From the NCBI GenBank assembly GCA_030159075.1, contig BROG01000984.1:1-64000 (forward strand): a stretch of DNA of 64,000 nucleotides, given 5' to 3'. Below the pieces are notes generated by a model. It ran no database searches. It was not told the origin of the DNA and worked only from the letters and a program-made list of their open reading frames with translations. Both the position numbers and the translations under genes were made by a program. The DNA comes from Atrina japonica. Lineage: Eukaryota > Mollusca > Bivalvia > Pterioida > Pinnidae. Positions 25,901 to 40,900 of the stretch are shown piece after piece (the first letter of the stretch is position 1; each line of letters begins with the position of its first letter).

Positions 25901-28900
25901 AGAGATTCAAAGCTACTGATAGGAAGTATAACCCAAGGGTATAATACTGCCCTGTTGCATAGAAATTTAATATTGATGAAACGATTTTTATAAGCACAAG
26001 ATTTTATAATCATATCTCTGATCTATGTAGTTTGTTTCATAATAAATAAGCCATCAGTACTCAAATGTCTGACCTGATTTTTAGTTACTTTTTTTGTAAA
26101 TCCTAAATTTACTGATTGAAAAAGTATTCAGTATACTGAGTGTATTATACCTCATTAAAATTTATGATTGCCATCAACTCGTTTCAGTACTTTGATTACC
26201 TTTTGTTTAAATCTCAAGATTTTGAAATTACAAATTAGAAAATTTTTAGGCCTATTGAAATAAGGAATGAAATTTGAAAACATTTTCTAATTAATCGTGA
26301 AATTTTTATTGATGGGTTTTACATAGAATATATACTTATATTGTAAAAAAAACTTAACAGTAGCACTGATAATAGTATACAAAATGTATGAATAGTAGAA
26401 TACTTTTTTGGACGTTTATAGGCCTTCTGGTATATTATAAATACGCTTTTATTGGGAATCTCAGTTTCCCCCAAAATACCGGTGAAAAACAAACACTGGG
26501 TCATTTTAAACAATAATTTTAATGCACATTAAAAGGATATAACAAATGCATGTTGATGGGTCAAATGTGAATTCAGTTGAAAATAGAAACTAGGGTCAAA
26601 CGATCCCTAACCCTGTTTAAGCTGTTAGTGATGACAGTTTAAAAACCACCAAAGTGGTCGCATCTGGTTTTATCCAGCATATCCACAAAAATCTGGATTG
26701 GACAAAGTGGTAGCATCTGGTTTTATCCAGCATTTCCACAAAAATCTGGATTGGATGGCGCAAACATTTAGGCTACCAGTCATTTGGACCGATTTTTTGA
26801 CGAATTTCACTGGACTTTTGTCAAATTTACTGGTTTTGCCAGTAAGATCAATGGATTTCAAAAACTCTGAAATTTTTCCAGTTTATATGGTAGGCGGTGA
26901 ATAACGTGAAAGTAGGCGGTGTAAATCGCCGGTTGCTGGCTCTTAAGGAGAACCTTGGTGATGATGCTGGAAAACTTACAGGACAAAGTTGTATTTGTCT
27001 GTAAATAAACATAAAAGTGAAAATGTAAATTCTGGCTTTAGAAATAGTTTTCAGAGCATCATGCCAATGATAATGATGTCACAATACTTTTTTCCTAACC
27101 AATCAATACATAAGGCTTTGTTGATGTGTTGACATCACAGTTATGCGAGAAATTACGTGATGAGTTGAACATAATCGCATGACTATGAGACACTATAAAT
27201 TACGAAAAAGCCTGATATCCTTCGGCTTGGGTTTTATGTAATTATAAAACAAACCCACAGATCAACTTTGGTACTCTGACTTTTTTTAACCACAGTGTGT
27301 CTTTTGCGGTGCTTCCATTGAGGGAAAGAGGTGGTTTCTTCAGTTAAAAAAATGCAAATGTATTCTTAAATTGTCTTAAGCTTCACATATTCACCCTGTC
27401 GTAAATTAGACCTAAATCACTAAAATCTCATGGATGGCATGTATGTCTTTTTATCATTTATTAACCTTGAAAAATTCACTGTCATTTTAAATTGGCCCTC
27501 TCAACTAAGGATGAAAAATGATGAAAATTAAATGGAAGATAAAATTCAGTCTCAGGTTCATGATCTTTCACAATCTATTGACATCCATCGCCATGCTGAA
27601 CATTCTAAATTACATTGCAAATTTCCTTCAAATCTAATGTAGCCTGTGTCAAAAACATTTTAAAACTTGGTCAGGGTTTTATTGGAGGCCATGGAACAGC
27701 GATTCAGTAGTTCATTAAGGCCCTTTAGTCATCTTGTTTACACTAGTTTTTATAACAGATGTTTGATTTACATATATTTTACATCTTTACAGATATTTGC
27801 CAAACCATAAGACCACGGTCGCCAAGTATTCCAATAAAGCATTCTGTGGAACTTATTCTAAAGATGGCAACATCTTCCTGTCAGCGTCTCAAGGTAAATT
27901 AAGTGATAAGATTTATCTTCTTTACCTGGTCATTTTCAAAGATTTTTTTTTTTATGATTTATCATACTTCCCTTTAAAGAAAATTCTCTAGAATCAAATG
28001 TATTATACACATGATATGGATTTAGTTAAGCAAAGAATCAAAACTTTTACTCAGGGGGAACAACTAACAATATCAGAACTTTCTTTTTTCACTCAGTTTA
28101 TAAACAAAATTTAGCAATATCATTGGTGACAGGTGGTTGCCATTTGTGATGTAGAAAACTGTGGCTAGTCGTGAATGTGTATCTTACTTGTTTTGTAATA
28201 AATATTTTTAACCTGCAGCCTTTTCTAATTTGGAAATATCCATTGATGTGTAATTTACCATAAATACTGTGAAACTGTCATCCACACCATGACCTCTGCT
28301 CATGGATAAATGAAATAAGTAACTAATTGAAATCAACATTAAGCTTTAGAAATAGCACTTTTTGTGATTACATTGAAACTTGTCTTGTAAAACCACCTTG
28401 TCTTCCAGGTCAAGTGGTCACTCTTCACAAACACATATTCAATTCAAACATTTAGGAGACTTTTGTTGTCAAATTTTGGCAAGATGTGCCTCTGATATAA
28501 TTATTGTGGAACAGGTGTTGCTGTTGCAAGACCACATAGACTTTCAATGAATGCTAATACCTACATTGTAAAAACAAGGAGCCGTGCTCACTTTCAAAGC
28601 ATTGCCTTGTTTCATATTATTGACGTAAGTGTCCTTCTACATGTGGACTCACAAGACAGGTGGTATTTTACAACAGATAAAATCCAATGTATCAGCAGTT
28701 TATAAAGCTTACATTTAACTTGTTTTAAAAGTTTTTGTTTTTGTTTTTATGTATCTTTTATTCTTGTTTTACTTCTCAGTACATTTTATACTCTTATATT
28801 GAGAAGTCAACAGCTAAAGGTGAAGTGTTATTTAAGCATTGATTCTATATTTTTTCTGTGCGAATTACGCAAAAGGTCATTTATTAGTGACACGGAAAAA

Positions 28901-31900
28901 TATAAAATCAATGCTTATAATTAAATTCCAATAACAAGTCAGTATTTTTTTTAAACGTTTGGTGTTTATTTATTGATTTTCCCAAATAATATAAACAAAA
29001 AACTTACACTGTCACGCTTTAATTGCATCGTTATGACAACCGCGAACAACACTAGACTGTTATGTCATTTTTACATCCTCATCATCACAACAAATCCAGG
29101 AAGAGAAGTTGATGTGTGGCTGCTTTAGTTAAAATTACAGTTGTTGAAAGAGGAATTTGAAATAAATCCCATGGAGAGAGTGTTAATGGTATTCAATGAT
29201 ACTGGAATGTTAATATATCCATTGCTTTGGATTACCCTTTGCAGGACAAGTAGGCCTATATGCAGTAGCGATACAGTAGGGAATAGGCCTGACTGTACTT
29301 GAATTTAAAACCAATGCTAATGCACTTGAACTTAGGGCTGATTCAAAATTACCAGTTGAAATGGAAGACAGGGTGTTACTAATAGATTTTTCTGTTGTGT
29401 GGTACATTCGCAACTGTAACTTATGATCGCTTTCTTTACGATGACCTGTTTTTATCTTCCGTGACACAAAACACATTTGTGTATTGCAAATGGCTGACAT
29501 GTAATATTTAACCCGGTGTTTGGGTTTTTTCCAATGCAGTGAGGGTTCTATAAGGTGCCATACTTTTTGTTGGTTTTTAGTCTCATTGGAAGACTTTGAT
29601 TTTTTTTTACTGACGTTTGACAATGGAACAGTCACTACTTGATTAAAACAATCTGAACTAGACTGGGAATTGAACCCAGGACCTCTGACTTAGAATCTAT
29701 ATGACATTTGTGTTATTTTCATTCAGGTGCACCCATCTGTTTTTATCAGTATTGTAGCAATAAAAGAATTAGGGGACAGCATGTAATTTAGTACAAACCT
29801 CTAATATTCTGGCAAGAAACTGTCAACAGTAATTTAGAATAAAACAGACTTTATGATAGCTGTAAATCAGAAAAAATCATGATGTTTAACAGATCAGAAT
29901 ATTTATGTTAATGAGATTGATGTGAGTCATGTGACATGTTGATGCAGATTGGCTTTGTTATTGTCATATAAAATGTTCTTGTTCATTGTGTCAACTTGCA
30001 AGTGGATATGCTAATTGCTTTGTGGGGGCCTCCATGGCCGAGTGGTTAGAGCATTGCGCTTTAAATCACAAGGCCTCTCACCTCTGGTTCAAATCCCGCT
30101 AGGGTCATTTCGAATTAAGTGGGAAAGTTTGTCAGTTTTCTTGCAGAAGGTTGGTGGTCTTTACCCGGGGTTTCTCCTCCACCAATGAAAACTGGACGCC
30201 ATCATATGACTGAAAGATTGTTGAGTATGGCGTAAAACAAAACAAAATTGTTGAGTATGGCGTAAAACAAAACAAAAAGAAAAAAAAAATTGCTTTGTGA
30301 TATGTTTGTTCTGATTGGTTATATTCAGATCATGTGACATGTTTTTAAAAATTTTCATGGGTTTATTTTATGTTTCAGATCAGCTGATAAGAATATATGA
30401 CACCTCAGAGGATCAATTTCGACTGTTTAAAACAATTCATGCCAAAGACGTTGGTTGGAGTGTTCTGGACACAGCATTCAGGTGCAGTAAAATGATTTTT
30501 AGCTCACTGGGATGAAAGTCCAGAGAGCTAATGCCAGACTGCCATTGTCGTCCTTTTTGTTGTTGTCGGTGTCCAAATACAAAACTTTAACCTGGCCTAT
30601 ATCCTTTTAACTGTAAGGGATAGGGATTTGATATTTCATATATAGATTTCTTATGATCAGAGTTTCATTTGGTATCTTGACTTTTGACCTAGTAGCCTCG
30701 AATTTGGACTTTGACCTAATTTTTAACAACTTAACCTTAGCTACCGGTATATTTTTTAAACCATGAAGCATAGGGCTTTGATATTTCACATATTGATTTC
30801 TTATGACCAGAACTTCCATATGGTACTTTGACTTTTGATCCAGTGACCATGACCTTGAACTTTTACCTGCTTTTCAAAAACTTTACCCTGAGATGAAAGA
30901 ATCAAAATATTTACCGTACCTTGACTTTAAAACCTGACAGCTGTGGGTCAAATACCTATTTTGAAATTTTACACCAATGTCCAATGTTCTTTGTTTTCTT
31001 CTGACAACTCTTGTGTTATATCATTTTAGTTTAATCTACTTTTGATCTTTTTAAGGTTTCTTAAAAAAATAAGTCTAAATTGATCATTAACAAATTGACT
31101 TTTGAAGTCCCCAGACCCATGTTTCTTGAAGGTTGTCAAAGGCTTAGGGTGACCTATTGCGATCGTCTTCTGTCTGTCGTTGTCCGTTGTCCCTTGTTAA
31201 CATTTACACATTTTCAACTTCTTCTCAAGAACCATTGGGGCCAAACTTGGTATATAGCATCCCCATGTGAAGCCACATAAAGTTTGCGAATGAAAAGGGG
31301 CTAGGACCCATAGGGGCCTCAAAAGGGGCCAAAAAGGACCAAAACTTGGTACATCTGTAAAAATCTTCTTCTCATGAACCAGTGATTCGATGACTTTCAA
31401 ATTTTGTATGCATGATTGGTAAGTCAATATCTACAAAGTTTGCGAACGAAAATGTAAGGTATTTTTTGTAAAAGTTTAGACATTTTTGACTACTTCTTGA
31501 GAACCATTAGTCTACTTTGAACCAAACTTGACAGGAAGTATAACCATGTAAAGCAACATAAAGTTTACAGATGAAAAGGTGCTAGGAACAAACATGGCTG
31601 TCATGGCTAAATATAGAACGATTGAGTCAGCAGATATTCTTGATTTAATACATGTATCTCCAAAATTATTAAAGCTAGAGAAACAGCTGTTACCTTAAAA
31701 TGAGCAGCTTGCAAAAATCTACCAATATTTTATTTTGGTGGAAATCGTCTGGTCGACCCTTATCTGAGTTTTTCCCCTGGGTGGATTTTTCGACCCTTAT
31801 AATAGATGAGTTATTTTAGCACCCTTTTTGTGTGGGAGTTATTTTTTTAAGCACATTTTTGGATGTTTTTTCACATTCTCTTGAAGAGAAAGTGAAAGTA

Positions 31901-34900
31901 GCAAAAATGTTTAGCACAAAAAGATCTACAAAAAAGTCAATAGGACTGAAATTATCATGTAACCCCTTATGGGAGTTATCTCCCTTTTAAGTTGATTTTT
32001 CATGGGATGTTTTTATCTGAAAATGGATTCTGTCAACAAAAAAGTAAAAGGTTCAAGTCTAGGGGATGATTTATGAAAAATTGAAAAAAGACAGGGTGAT
32101 TGAAGTTGAAATACAAATAGCTTTATAACTCAAAACTGATTGATTTTTTGTGTACAAAGATATATCAGAAAGTTGCTAGGAATTAGGAATTGACAAAATG
32201 ATCAAAGGTCAAGTTCACAGACATCTAAGTAAACAGAATATATGATTTTTGTGTGGTTTTTGTTGTTGTATTTTTTGGTGTTTTTTTTTTTTTTTGTCAA
32301 ATGTTAAACATTTTTGACTTCTCAAGAACCGATGGACAAATATTAACCAACCAAACTTGATAGGAAATTGTTCTCAGGTGACCGTTAAGGCCCATTGGGC
32401 CTCTTGTTTATTTCAGATATTAATTGATTTAAAATGAGATATATATTAACTGAAAAAGCTGATATTAGCTAGATAACAAGCAATAATCAGAATTTTGACT
32501 ATTTCAGTCCTGATGGGAACTATGTGATATACTCAAGCTGGTCTGATTGTAGTAAGTATCGCCTAACTGTGTAGTAAAATATATAAGGTATCATACTGAA
32601 CTATGGGTAACTTCTTTCCATTCCACCTTGTCTGCTATTCAAAAGTGGTCGCCCAAGACAGGTGACCTCTGAAGACAGGTGGTCTCTCATGAGAGGTCAT
32701 AATAAAATGATTTTATATAAGCATTTCTTTTCTTCTGACAGGAATGGAATTCTTTCATTAAAATGTTCTCTCAAGACAGGTTCTGCTGTACATAAACAAT
32801 GTTTTAAGTTCTCTGAAGACAGGTTCTGCTGTACATAAACAAAAACAATGTTTTCAAATCTTAGATGTACCAAATAATCTAACAGTTTTAAATAAGTTGA
32901 ACTACAAATATATATAAATATGATATTATGAGATTTACTGTAAAATCATTTATTTTTGTGGTTTCCTTCAAAGATGAATTCATTGACATCAATTTTTCAT
33001 TGATTTTGAGATATACTACTATCCATCATTAAAGTGAACATTTGGTCATGGATTTATTTTTGTTAAATCAAAAATCAAAACAAGTACATGTATATGTATA
33101 AATTTAAGATTTAGCTGTGTGTAACAACTGTTGACTTTTTGTTTTTTAGTACATCTATGCAACATCTATGGTGACCATGATACCCACAATGCACTGCATC
33201 TGTTTCCTGGAAATCAAAGTTTTGCCATATTCTCGCTGATATTTTCTTCAGATAACGGAGAAATTCTTGGAGGGTATGATACTAAATTCTTGTTTTGCTC
33301 TATTCGTTGTTTAAAGGTGATCTTTCACAGTAAAAAATTTTTGCTTTTTTAATTAGCTCACCCGTCCAGGTGATAATAATAATAATAATTCATTGCATTG
33401 ATTTAAAAACTCCTCATTCAAGATACAGGAGTTGAAAAGCGCTTTATTATGTACCTACAAATACATGCAATAGTCTAAATTTGATGTAATATTGGGTAAA
33501 TATGACAAAAATCAAGATGCTTTGAACACTATTTTATTAATTTAAAAAAAAATTATATCAAGCAAAGAAGAGCGAACGGAATTTAAATTTTAATGTGTTG
33601 AAAAAAAGTAATCACATTGATTACAAAAATGTAGAAAAAATCCTTTGTGAACAGAATAATATAGAACCATTTCATAAAAAGTGGGATTGCTGCACGTCTT
33701 TTCAATTTAGATAATAATTAAATTATCTTCTGGATTTTAAATCACACCATTGCTTGATTGGATACATTCCATTATTGTAATGTTGTCATGTGTCTTCTCT
33801 TTTGTTTAATTTTTACTTCTCTTTCTCCCTTTTATTTTCTCCATTCTTTACATATGGTCTACCTCTCTTTAACCACCCTTCACAAGAATAAAGGTGTGTG
33901 TAACATATACATTTATGTACAATATGTAACTTATAAGATGTATTTTGAATATAGAATTGTTGAGAATAAAGTGGGGGAGAGGGTTAGTTGAAGGGGAGGA
34001 AGGAGCCCACCAAAAAAAAAAAAAAAAAAAAAAAAATTCTGAGTTTGATACTGTAAGGTGTGATCAGAATTTTCATATCACCACAATATACATTTTCTGA
34101 TATTTTAGTTATGTTGGGTTGAATATACAAATGGCATCCATTTGTTCCTGAGGAATCAAAATATTTACCATACCTTTACCTAAAAACCTGACAGCTGTGG
34201 GTCAAAAACCTATATTTACTCCCATATCTGTTCAGCTTTGTTGTCTTCTGACAACTCTTGTTACCAAAGGTCATAAGTCTTAGACTTGGTCTTAGGATCA
34301 CACATATGACTTGTGACCATTTTGAGAAGAATTGTGACATTCGACTTACGACCAAACCGGGTCTTGTCTTGATGACTAGCAAGAGAGAGCAGTATACCCA
34401 AGTTTTTGTTGTAAGTGTAATAATGTATATTTCTGAATATATCGGGTAAAGTATTCATAAACTATCAAGACCTGGTTTGAAGATGTGCTAATAAACCTGA
34501 AGACTTAAGTAAGGGTAGTGTTGATAAAACGTTCTTAAGTTTAGTCTTAAGGTACCGGTAAATAAACCTCAGATTTACGACTTAGGAGTTATGACTCCTT
34601 GATGAAACGCGCCCCTGAAATTCAATGATATCTGCTTCCTAAAGATTGAAAGTAGATATAAATAAGTCAGTATAAAGTTGTTGATGTTTTGTTTCAGTGC
34701 TAACGATGGTTGCCTCTATGTGTACGACAGAGAAAGTAATCAGAGAACCCTAAGGGTATGTATTCAAAATGAACACAATTTCATGTATGTTATTGTTCTT
34801 GCCTTAGGTACCAGTATGCAATGTAATAAATTAGACTTCAGGAAAAACAGGCATAAGTCAAAAGTTTTGTTTTTTGATAAATCAAGAATTACATATACTG

Positions 34901-37900
34901 TATATAGACATAAGAGTATCTTTTTAGTTAGTATCAGGCATTAGATTGGCTGTTATCTATATGTGCAGATTTGACATGTACAATTTATGATGATAATCTG
35001 GAGCAGGCCTGGCTCAGTGGGTAGCGCGCTCAACTCTTGATCGTGAGGTCGTGAGTTTGAGTCCAGCCAGTGGCAGGTCAGCTTCCTGTCCTTCGGACTG
35101 AGACAGTGATAACCAAGGTCCTTTGTCACAGTAGTTGTCAGCACATTAAAGAACCCTCACTGCTCAATGGCCGTAAGTGCTGAGCATAGGTCAAACTTTG
35201 AAGCCCTTCACCAATATTTAGTGATGTCTCCATATGAGTGTGAAAGATTCTTGAGTGGGACGTTAAACAACAATAAACAAACAAAACAATGATGATAATC
35301 TGACATTTGAATGGCAGTTATTTATGTCATATTGTGCAAAGAATTGGCAACTGGACAATTCATTTTGGTAGTCTGGTATTTGATTGGCTGTTATTTTTAT
35401 ATACAGATTTGATATTTGGACAATTCATTTTGGTATATTGATATTTGATTTGACTGTTACTCATATGTACATGTTCTGATTTTGATAATTACAGATTGAT
35501 GCACATGATGATGATGTCAATGCAGTAGCATTTGCGGACAATTCATCACACATCCTGTTAAGTGGAGGAGATGACGGCCTATGCAAGGTTAGAGTCAATT
35601 CTTTTTCTAAAGTTTAAAGGTAATTTTGTAAGATAAATAAAGACATGTACTTATTAGCTCAACAAGTGAGCTACTGTCATGGCTCAATTTTTGTCATCTG
35701 TCTGCTTCCACCACCAGTCCTTTAACTTTTCCATTTAAATGACACTGGACAGATTTAATCCAAATTAGGCAGTAAGCTTGATCCTAGGAAAGGGCTTCAA
35801 TTTTACAAACAGAAAGGGATCAGTTCCCATAGGGATTCCAAAAGGGGCTAAAAAGATTAATGCATGGCTCATTTTTAAATATTTTATTATGAACCAGGGA
35901 TTAGATTTTTTTCAAATTTAATAAAAATGATTGTTAATTCAATATCTACAAAGTTTGCCAGTAATATGGAAATTTATTCCTAAATGAGCCATTAAGGGAT
36001 GCTTCACATTGCATAGAGTTTGACATTATACAAATGATTAAGTAACTCAAAACTGATGGACATTTTGCTTACAAAGATACTCTGGACACAGAACAATTGT
36101 TTTACATTCCATCAAGATCTGTTCATTTATCAGTTGTCAAAAAATTGTCATTACCTGTCATTTACCTGTAGGTATGGGACAGAAGAACACTAAGGGAAGA
36201 TAATCCAGAACCAGTGGGTACATTTGCAGGCCATGCAGATGGTATAACATTTATTGACTCTAAGGTAAGTCTGTATTATTTGCCTTGACTCGACCATAGC
36301 AATAGATATAGACTTTAAGTTAAGATCTTTTTTTAGACCTTGCTCTTATATATAATGACTCTTAAGGTTAGAAAATGGTCAGGCCTATATCATGAACCCT
36401 GATATATCTATAACATTGAATTGGCTCTAAAGTAAGGTCTTTATTTCCAACCTTGATCTGTGTATAACATCAAATCAACTCTAATATGAGGTCTTTATTC
36501 TCCACCCTGACCTTTCTGTAACATCAGATCAGCTGTAAGGTAAGATTTATGTTATGACTCTTGACCTATCTATAACATTGAATCCATTCTAATGTGAGAT
36601 CTTTATAAACCTTTACTGTGTATAGTATTCTTGGACCCATAGATAATATCTAAATTCTTAGACTTGACCTGTTTAGTTTTTTAACTCTTAGGTAAGGTTT
36701 TGAGTTTGAATATTGACCTATTACAAAAGAACAATGAACTTTTGCATGGGTCATTTCTGCTATTCAAAACAATTATTGCATTTAAAAAAAAAAGATATTT
36801 TTGATGCAGTTCTTTCTAACTTCAGGGGGATGCAAGGTATCTACTGTCTAACTCCAAGGATCAGACTATCAAATTGTGGGATGTGAGATATTTCTCACCT
36901 AGTGAAGGAGTTGAAGTATGTATAAACTTGGTGTTCATAATAAAGCTTAAACCACAAAATTGTACAGAATTTACTTACCCATTTGTGTGTATGCACACAG
37001 GTGTTTATTTGTTAGTGTGTGTGTGTGTGTGTGTGTGTGCACATGTGTGTGTGTGCATTTGCATCTGAAACTATGGTCACAAGTGTATTGTCATTTGATA
37101 AATAAACATTATTTAAAAATCTACGTGACATTAAAAACCGTCATAAACTTGTATTTGAAGCCTTTCTCCTGAAGCTATTGTACAGATAAATGTAATCAAA
37201 GCACTGAAAGTACTGATATGAGTTGATGGTAATCGCTAAGTTTAAATGAGGTATAATACACTCAGTATACTGAAAAATACACATTGTGTACACATCAGTC
37301 ATGTTTGAAATATATTGCAGGATATTTCAATAAAGGGTACCACTGTAACACACCACCCACCCCCCACATGTTGTAAAATTTTGAATTTACTGTCACAATA
37401 TGACATCAGCCTTTTTACTGAGAATCCATGCATGTTATTTTCAAATGTCCAAATTAGCAAAATAACCTGTGTGTAGTCACCCAAGTTTATTTTTTATCAA
37501 CTATGTGAGTAGTCGATTGGCCAAATTTCTTCAACAATTTTATAGTTTCTGTTTGTCTTGCGGGTAAATTAGTTTTACAAAAAAAGTAACTTGAATTTGC
37601 GTAAGACAGTTCAGTATAAGTGAGATACTGATGGTCTTATGTATTTAGGTCATCAAACTTCATTAGATCAACTATATGATTATAATTCCTCTGTGCACAT
37701 AAATATCGTTTCATCGATAGTAATATTTTTTATGCTCGACAGGGAATCAGGTATTGTAACCTTTCACCTTTACTTCCCGTCAGTTGGAACTTAACACCTA
37801 TGGACATTCGTGTGCAGGTAAAACATGTTTCCGAACTTCATTATCACGCTGTGAGTTTCTAATAACTTAAGCTCACAATGAATAAGTGGTGAATGTTGCA

Positions 37901-40900
37901 ATTCGGTGGTCCATAACACTTCATGAGCCAGTTTATTGCCATTACTCGGTAAGGGTAGGATTAGACCACAATCGTCCTTTTAATATTTTTGAATTTGTTA
38001 GCTGTGCGACTCAATTTTGGATAATCTGTCGGAGGGTTTATGCATGTGAGGGGCATCTTGGGGTTATGGTTGTCTTTTTGATGGGATTAGGAACAGGACG
38101 GATGGCAATGGGTGGTTTGAGTGTTAATTTCGACGGTTTGGTCGAGGATCGGTAGGGGGTTGTTGATGAGTTGTGATTTTACTTGGATTCGTGCTGTTAA
38201 GTGTGGGGCACTGGGTAGGGGGTAGGGTGGGTGGGACTTGTGTTATTGATCTTTGGATCTTTGGTTTTGAAGATCCGATAAAAGGGGCGGGGGTTTGGGA
38301 TTGAGGGTTGGGTGGGGTGGGTGAGGTGTGGATATTTATGGGGGTTGGGACAGGGAATTCAGTGAGGGGAGTAGGTCTTAAAATAGCTGTGTAGGCAGAG
38401 CAGGGGTGGGGAGGGGGTGGTGGAGTGGGTGGGTCGTAGGCGTGTGGTATGGGGTGAGTTGGGGCGGGTTGCGGTTTGTGGGGGGAGGTGGTGGTCTAGT
38501 GGTGGACCGGCAGGGTGGTAGGCGTTGGGGTGGGGTGGTGGGTGTGGGGGCGTGTGGTGGGGGGGTTGGGGGTGGGGGTGCGGGTGTGTGTGGTGGAGGG
38601 GGGGGATGTGCGCGGAATAGGGTGGTGGTCCGGGATAGGGGTGTGGAGGGAGGTGGCGTGGTTGGGGGTGGGGAGGGGGGAGGGGTGGTTGCGCGGGTGT
38701 GCAGGGGTGGGAAGCGGCGGTGTGGGGGTGTGCGGGGTGAATGAGCGATGGGGTGGGATAGGGCGGTGGTGGAGTGGGGGTTCCGGGCGCGGGGGTGGGG
38801 GGAGGGGGGAGTGGGAGGGGGAGGGGGCGGGTGGTGTGTGAACGGTCGATCGAACTGGGTGGGGGAGTCGGGTGAGGGTCGGGGGTGGGGTGGATCGGTG
38901 GGGGGGGGGGGGCGCTGAGCGGTGTTGCTCACGTTGGTGTGAAGGATGTGGTGCGTTATGGTTGGGGGGTGATAGGGTGGGGGTGCGGGGGGGGGGGGGA
39001 TGGATGGGAGGCAGCCAGGGGGGTGGGAGTGGGTGGGGGGGTTAGTCGGGGGGTGGGGTTGTTGGTGGTGGGATTCGGGACGATGTTGGGCGGGAGGAGG
39101 GGAGAGCGGGCGTCGAGGGGGTGGCTGGAGAGTGCGTGGTTAGGTGTGGTGGGTGGTGGGGGGTAGAATGACGATGTGGTTGTCTAGGGAGTCAGGTGTA
39201 GCTAGCGTGGGGAGTGGTGAGTGCGTTAGGGGTGGTTGAGGGAGTACCTGAGTTGTTGGTGTAGGGGGGTAGTAGTGGCGGTTGCTGGGGGCAGAGGGGG
39301 GCGGTGGGGTGTTATAGGCGGCGCGTGGGTAGGCTGGTAGAGTGAGGAGTGTGGGGAGTGGGGTTGGTAATGGGGTTGTGGGTGGGGGGGCGGCGCGGAT
39401 GGGGAGGTTTAGGTGATGGCGACGAGTTCTGAGGGGGGTGTAGGTAGGCGGGTGAGGGGTGGGAGTGGTGTTTAGTGGGGTGGCGTGGGTGGGATTACCA
39501 GGGAGGCTGGTGGGGTAGTGGGTGGGGGGCCGGAAGGTGGCGCTGCGGGGGGTAGTGATTGATGATGGGGGGGGGCAGATGGGTAAGTGATTGATGTGGG
39601 GGGGGTGGGTGAGATGAGGTATCGGGTGGATGGGGGGATGGATGTGTTGTGGGGGGTTGGGGGGGTGGGTGGGTGTGGGGCGTGGAGTGTGGAGGCCGCG
39701 GTGTAGGGTGTTGTGGGGGTTCTTTGGATGATAGATAGGAATCTGGTGTGAGGGGGTCGATGTGGTTTGGGGTGTGGGTATGGTGGGTGGGGTGGTGTGT
39801 GGTTGTATTGGTGCTTGGGGAGGGGTGGGGGTGGAGGGGAGGGGGAGTGCGGAGGGACATATAAATCATTCACAAGGGTTGAGTTTGGGCTGGTGTTCGG
39901 TTGGGGGGTAGCGGCGGGTGTGGGTGGTTGGTTGTTGTGTAGGGTTGGCGGTGGGGTGGTGGGGAGGGGGTGGTTGGGGGTGCGTGTTTGCGGTGAGGGG
40001 AGGTGGGGGTGGTTTTGGGGTCGGGGGGGGGTGAGGGGCGGGGATGGGGGTTTGTGAGGGTGGGGTGTGGGGGGTGGGATGGGGGTGGGGGGGTCGGTGA
40101 GGTGCGGTAGTGTGTCACTGGGGTGTGGTGTTGTGTTGTGGGGGTGTGGGTTGTGGAGGCGTCGTGTGGGGGTGGGGGGTGGTGAGGTGGGAGGAGGGGG
40201 AGGGGGGTTGTGGGGGCGGAAGGGTAAGGGGTCGGGGTGGTGGGGGTGGCGTTATGGGTGGTGGGGGGAGGGAGGGGTGGGGTTTGGTGTGGTGGGTGGG
40301 GGGGGGGGTGTCGTTGGTGGTGAGGTATGGGGGCTGTCTCGGGGATGGGGGAGGGCTGGGGGGGGGTGGTTAAGAGGGGGGGTGGGGGGATTGTCGGGTT
40401 GGTTGGAGGTGCGAGAGAAAGGAGCGGAGGTTAAGGGGGTTGACGGTGGGGGGGATGCCGGGGTGGCGGTGGTGGGGGGGAGTCGCATAGGGAGGAGGAT
40501 GTGGGGGGGGGTGGAGTGTGTGGGGGTGGGGGCTGGGGGGGGGTTTGTTGAGGGCTGAGTGGGGGGGGGTGGGCGTGGGGTGGGGGAGTAGGGGTGGGGG
40601 GTGGGTGAGCTGTGCGGTGGGGTGGTGTTGCGGGGCGGGTGAGGGTAGGGGGGATTGGTGGTTGGTGGGGGGGGCGTAGCTTCGGTTGGGGGGTGGGTAG
40701 CGGAGGGGTGTGGTTGGGTGGGGAGTGGGGGGGGTGGAAAGTGGGGCGGAGGGGGCGGTGGGGGATGGGTCAGGGTGAGTGTTGTGATGTGGTTGTGGTG
40801 CGGGAAGCGGGGGGCGGGGATTGGGGCGGTGGGGGTCTGGGGTAGGGGGGTGGATGGGCTGGAGGGGTGGGGGGAGTGGGTAGTGGTTTGGTGGAGGTGT

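Noticed and set aside
30025..30100. Possible functional tRNA gene (A and B boxes)
   Set aside because: It continues into a SINE body and tail and has target-site duplications; no acceptor-stem closure is seen.
35001..35080. Possible functional tRNA gene (A and B boxes)
   Set aside because: Head of a family B SINE with a 14-bp target duplication; the same body is found at two other places.
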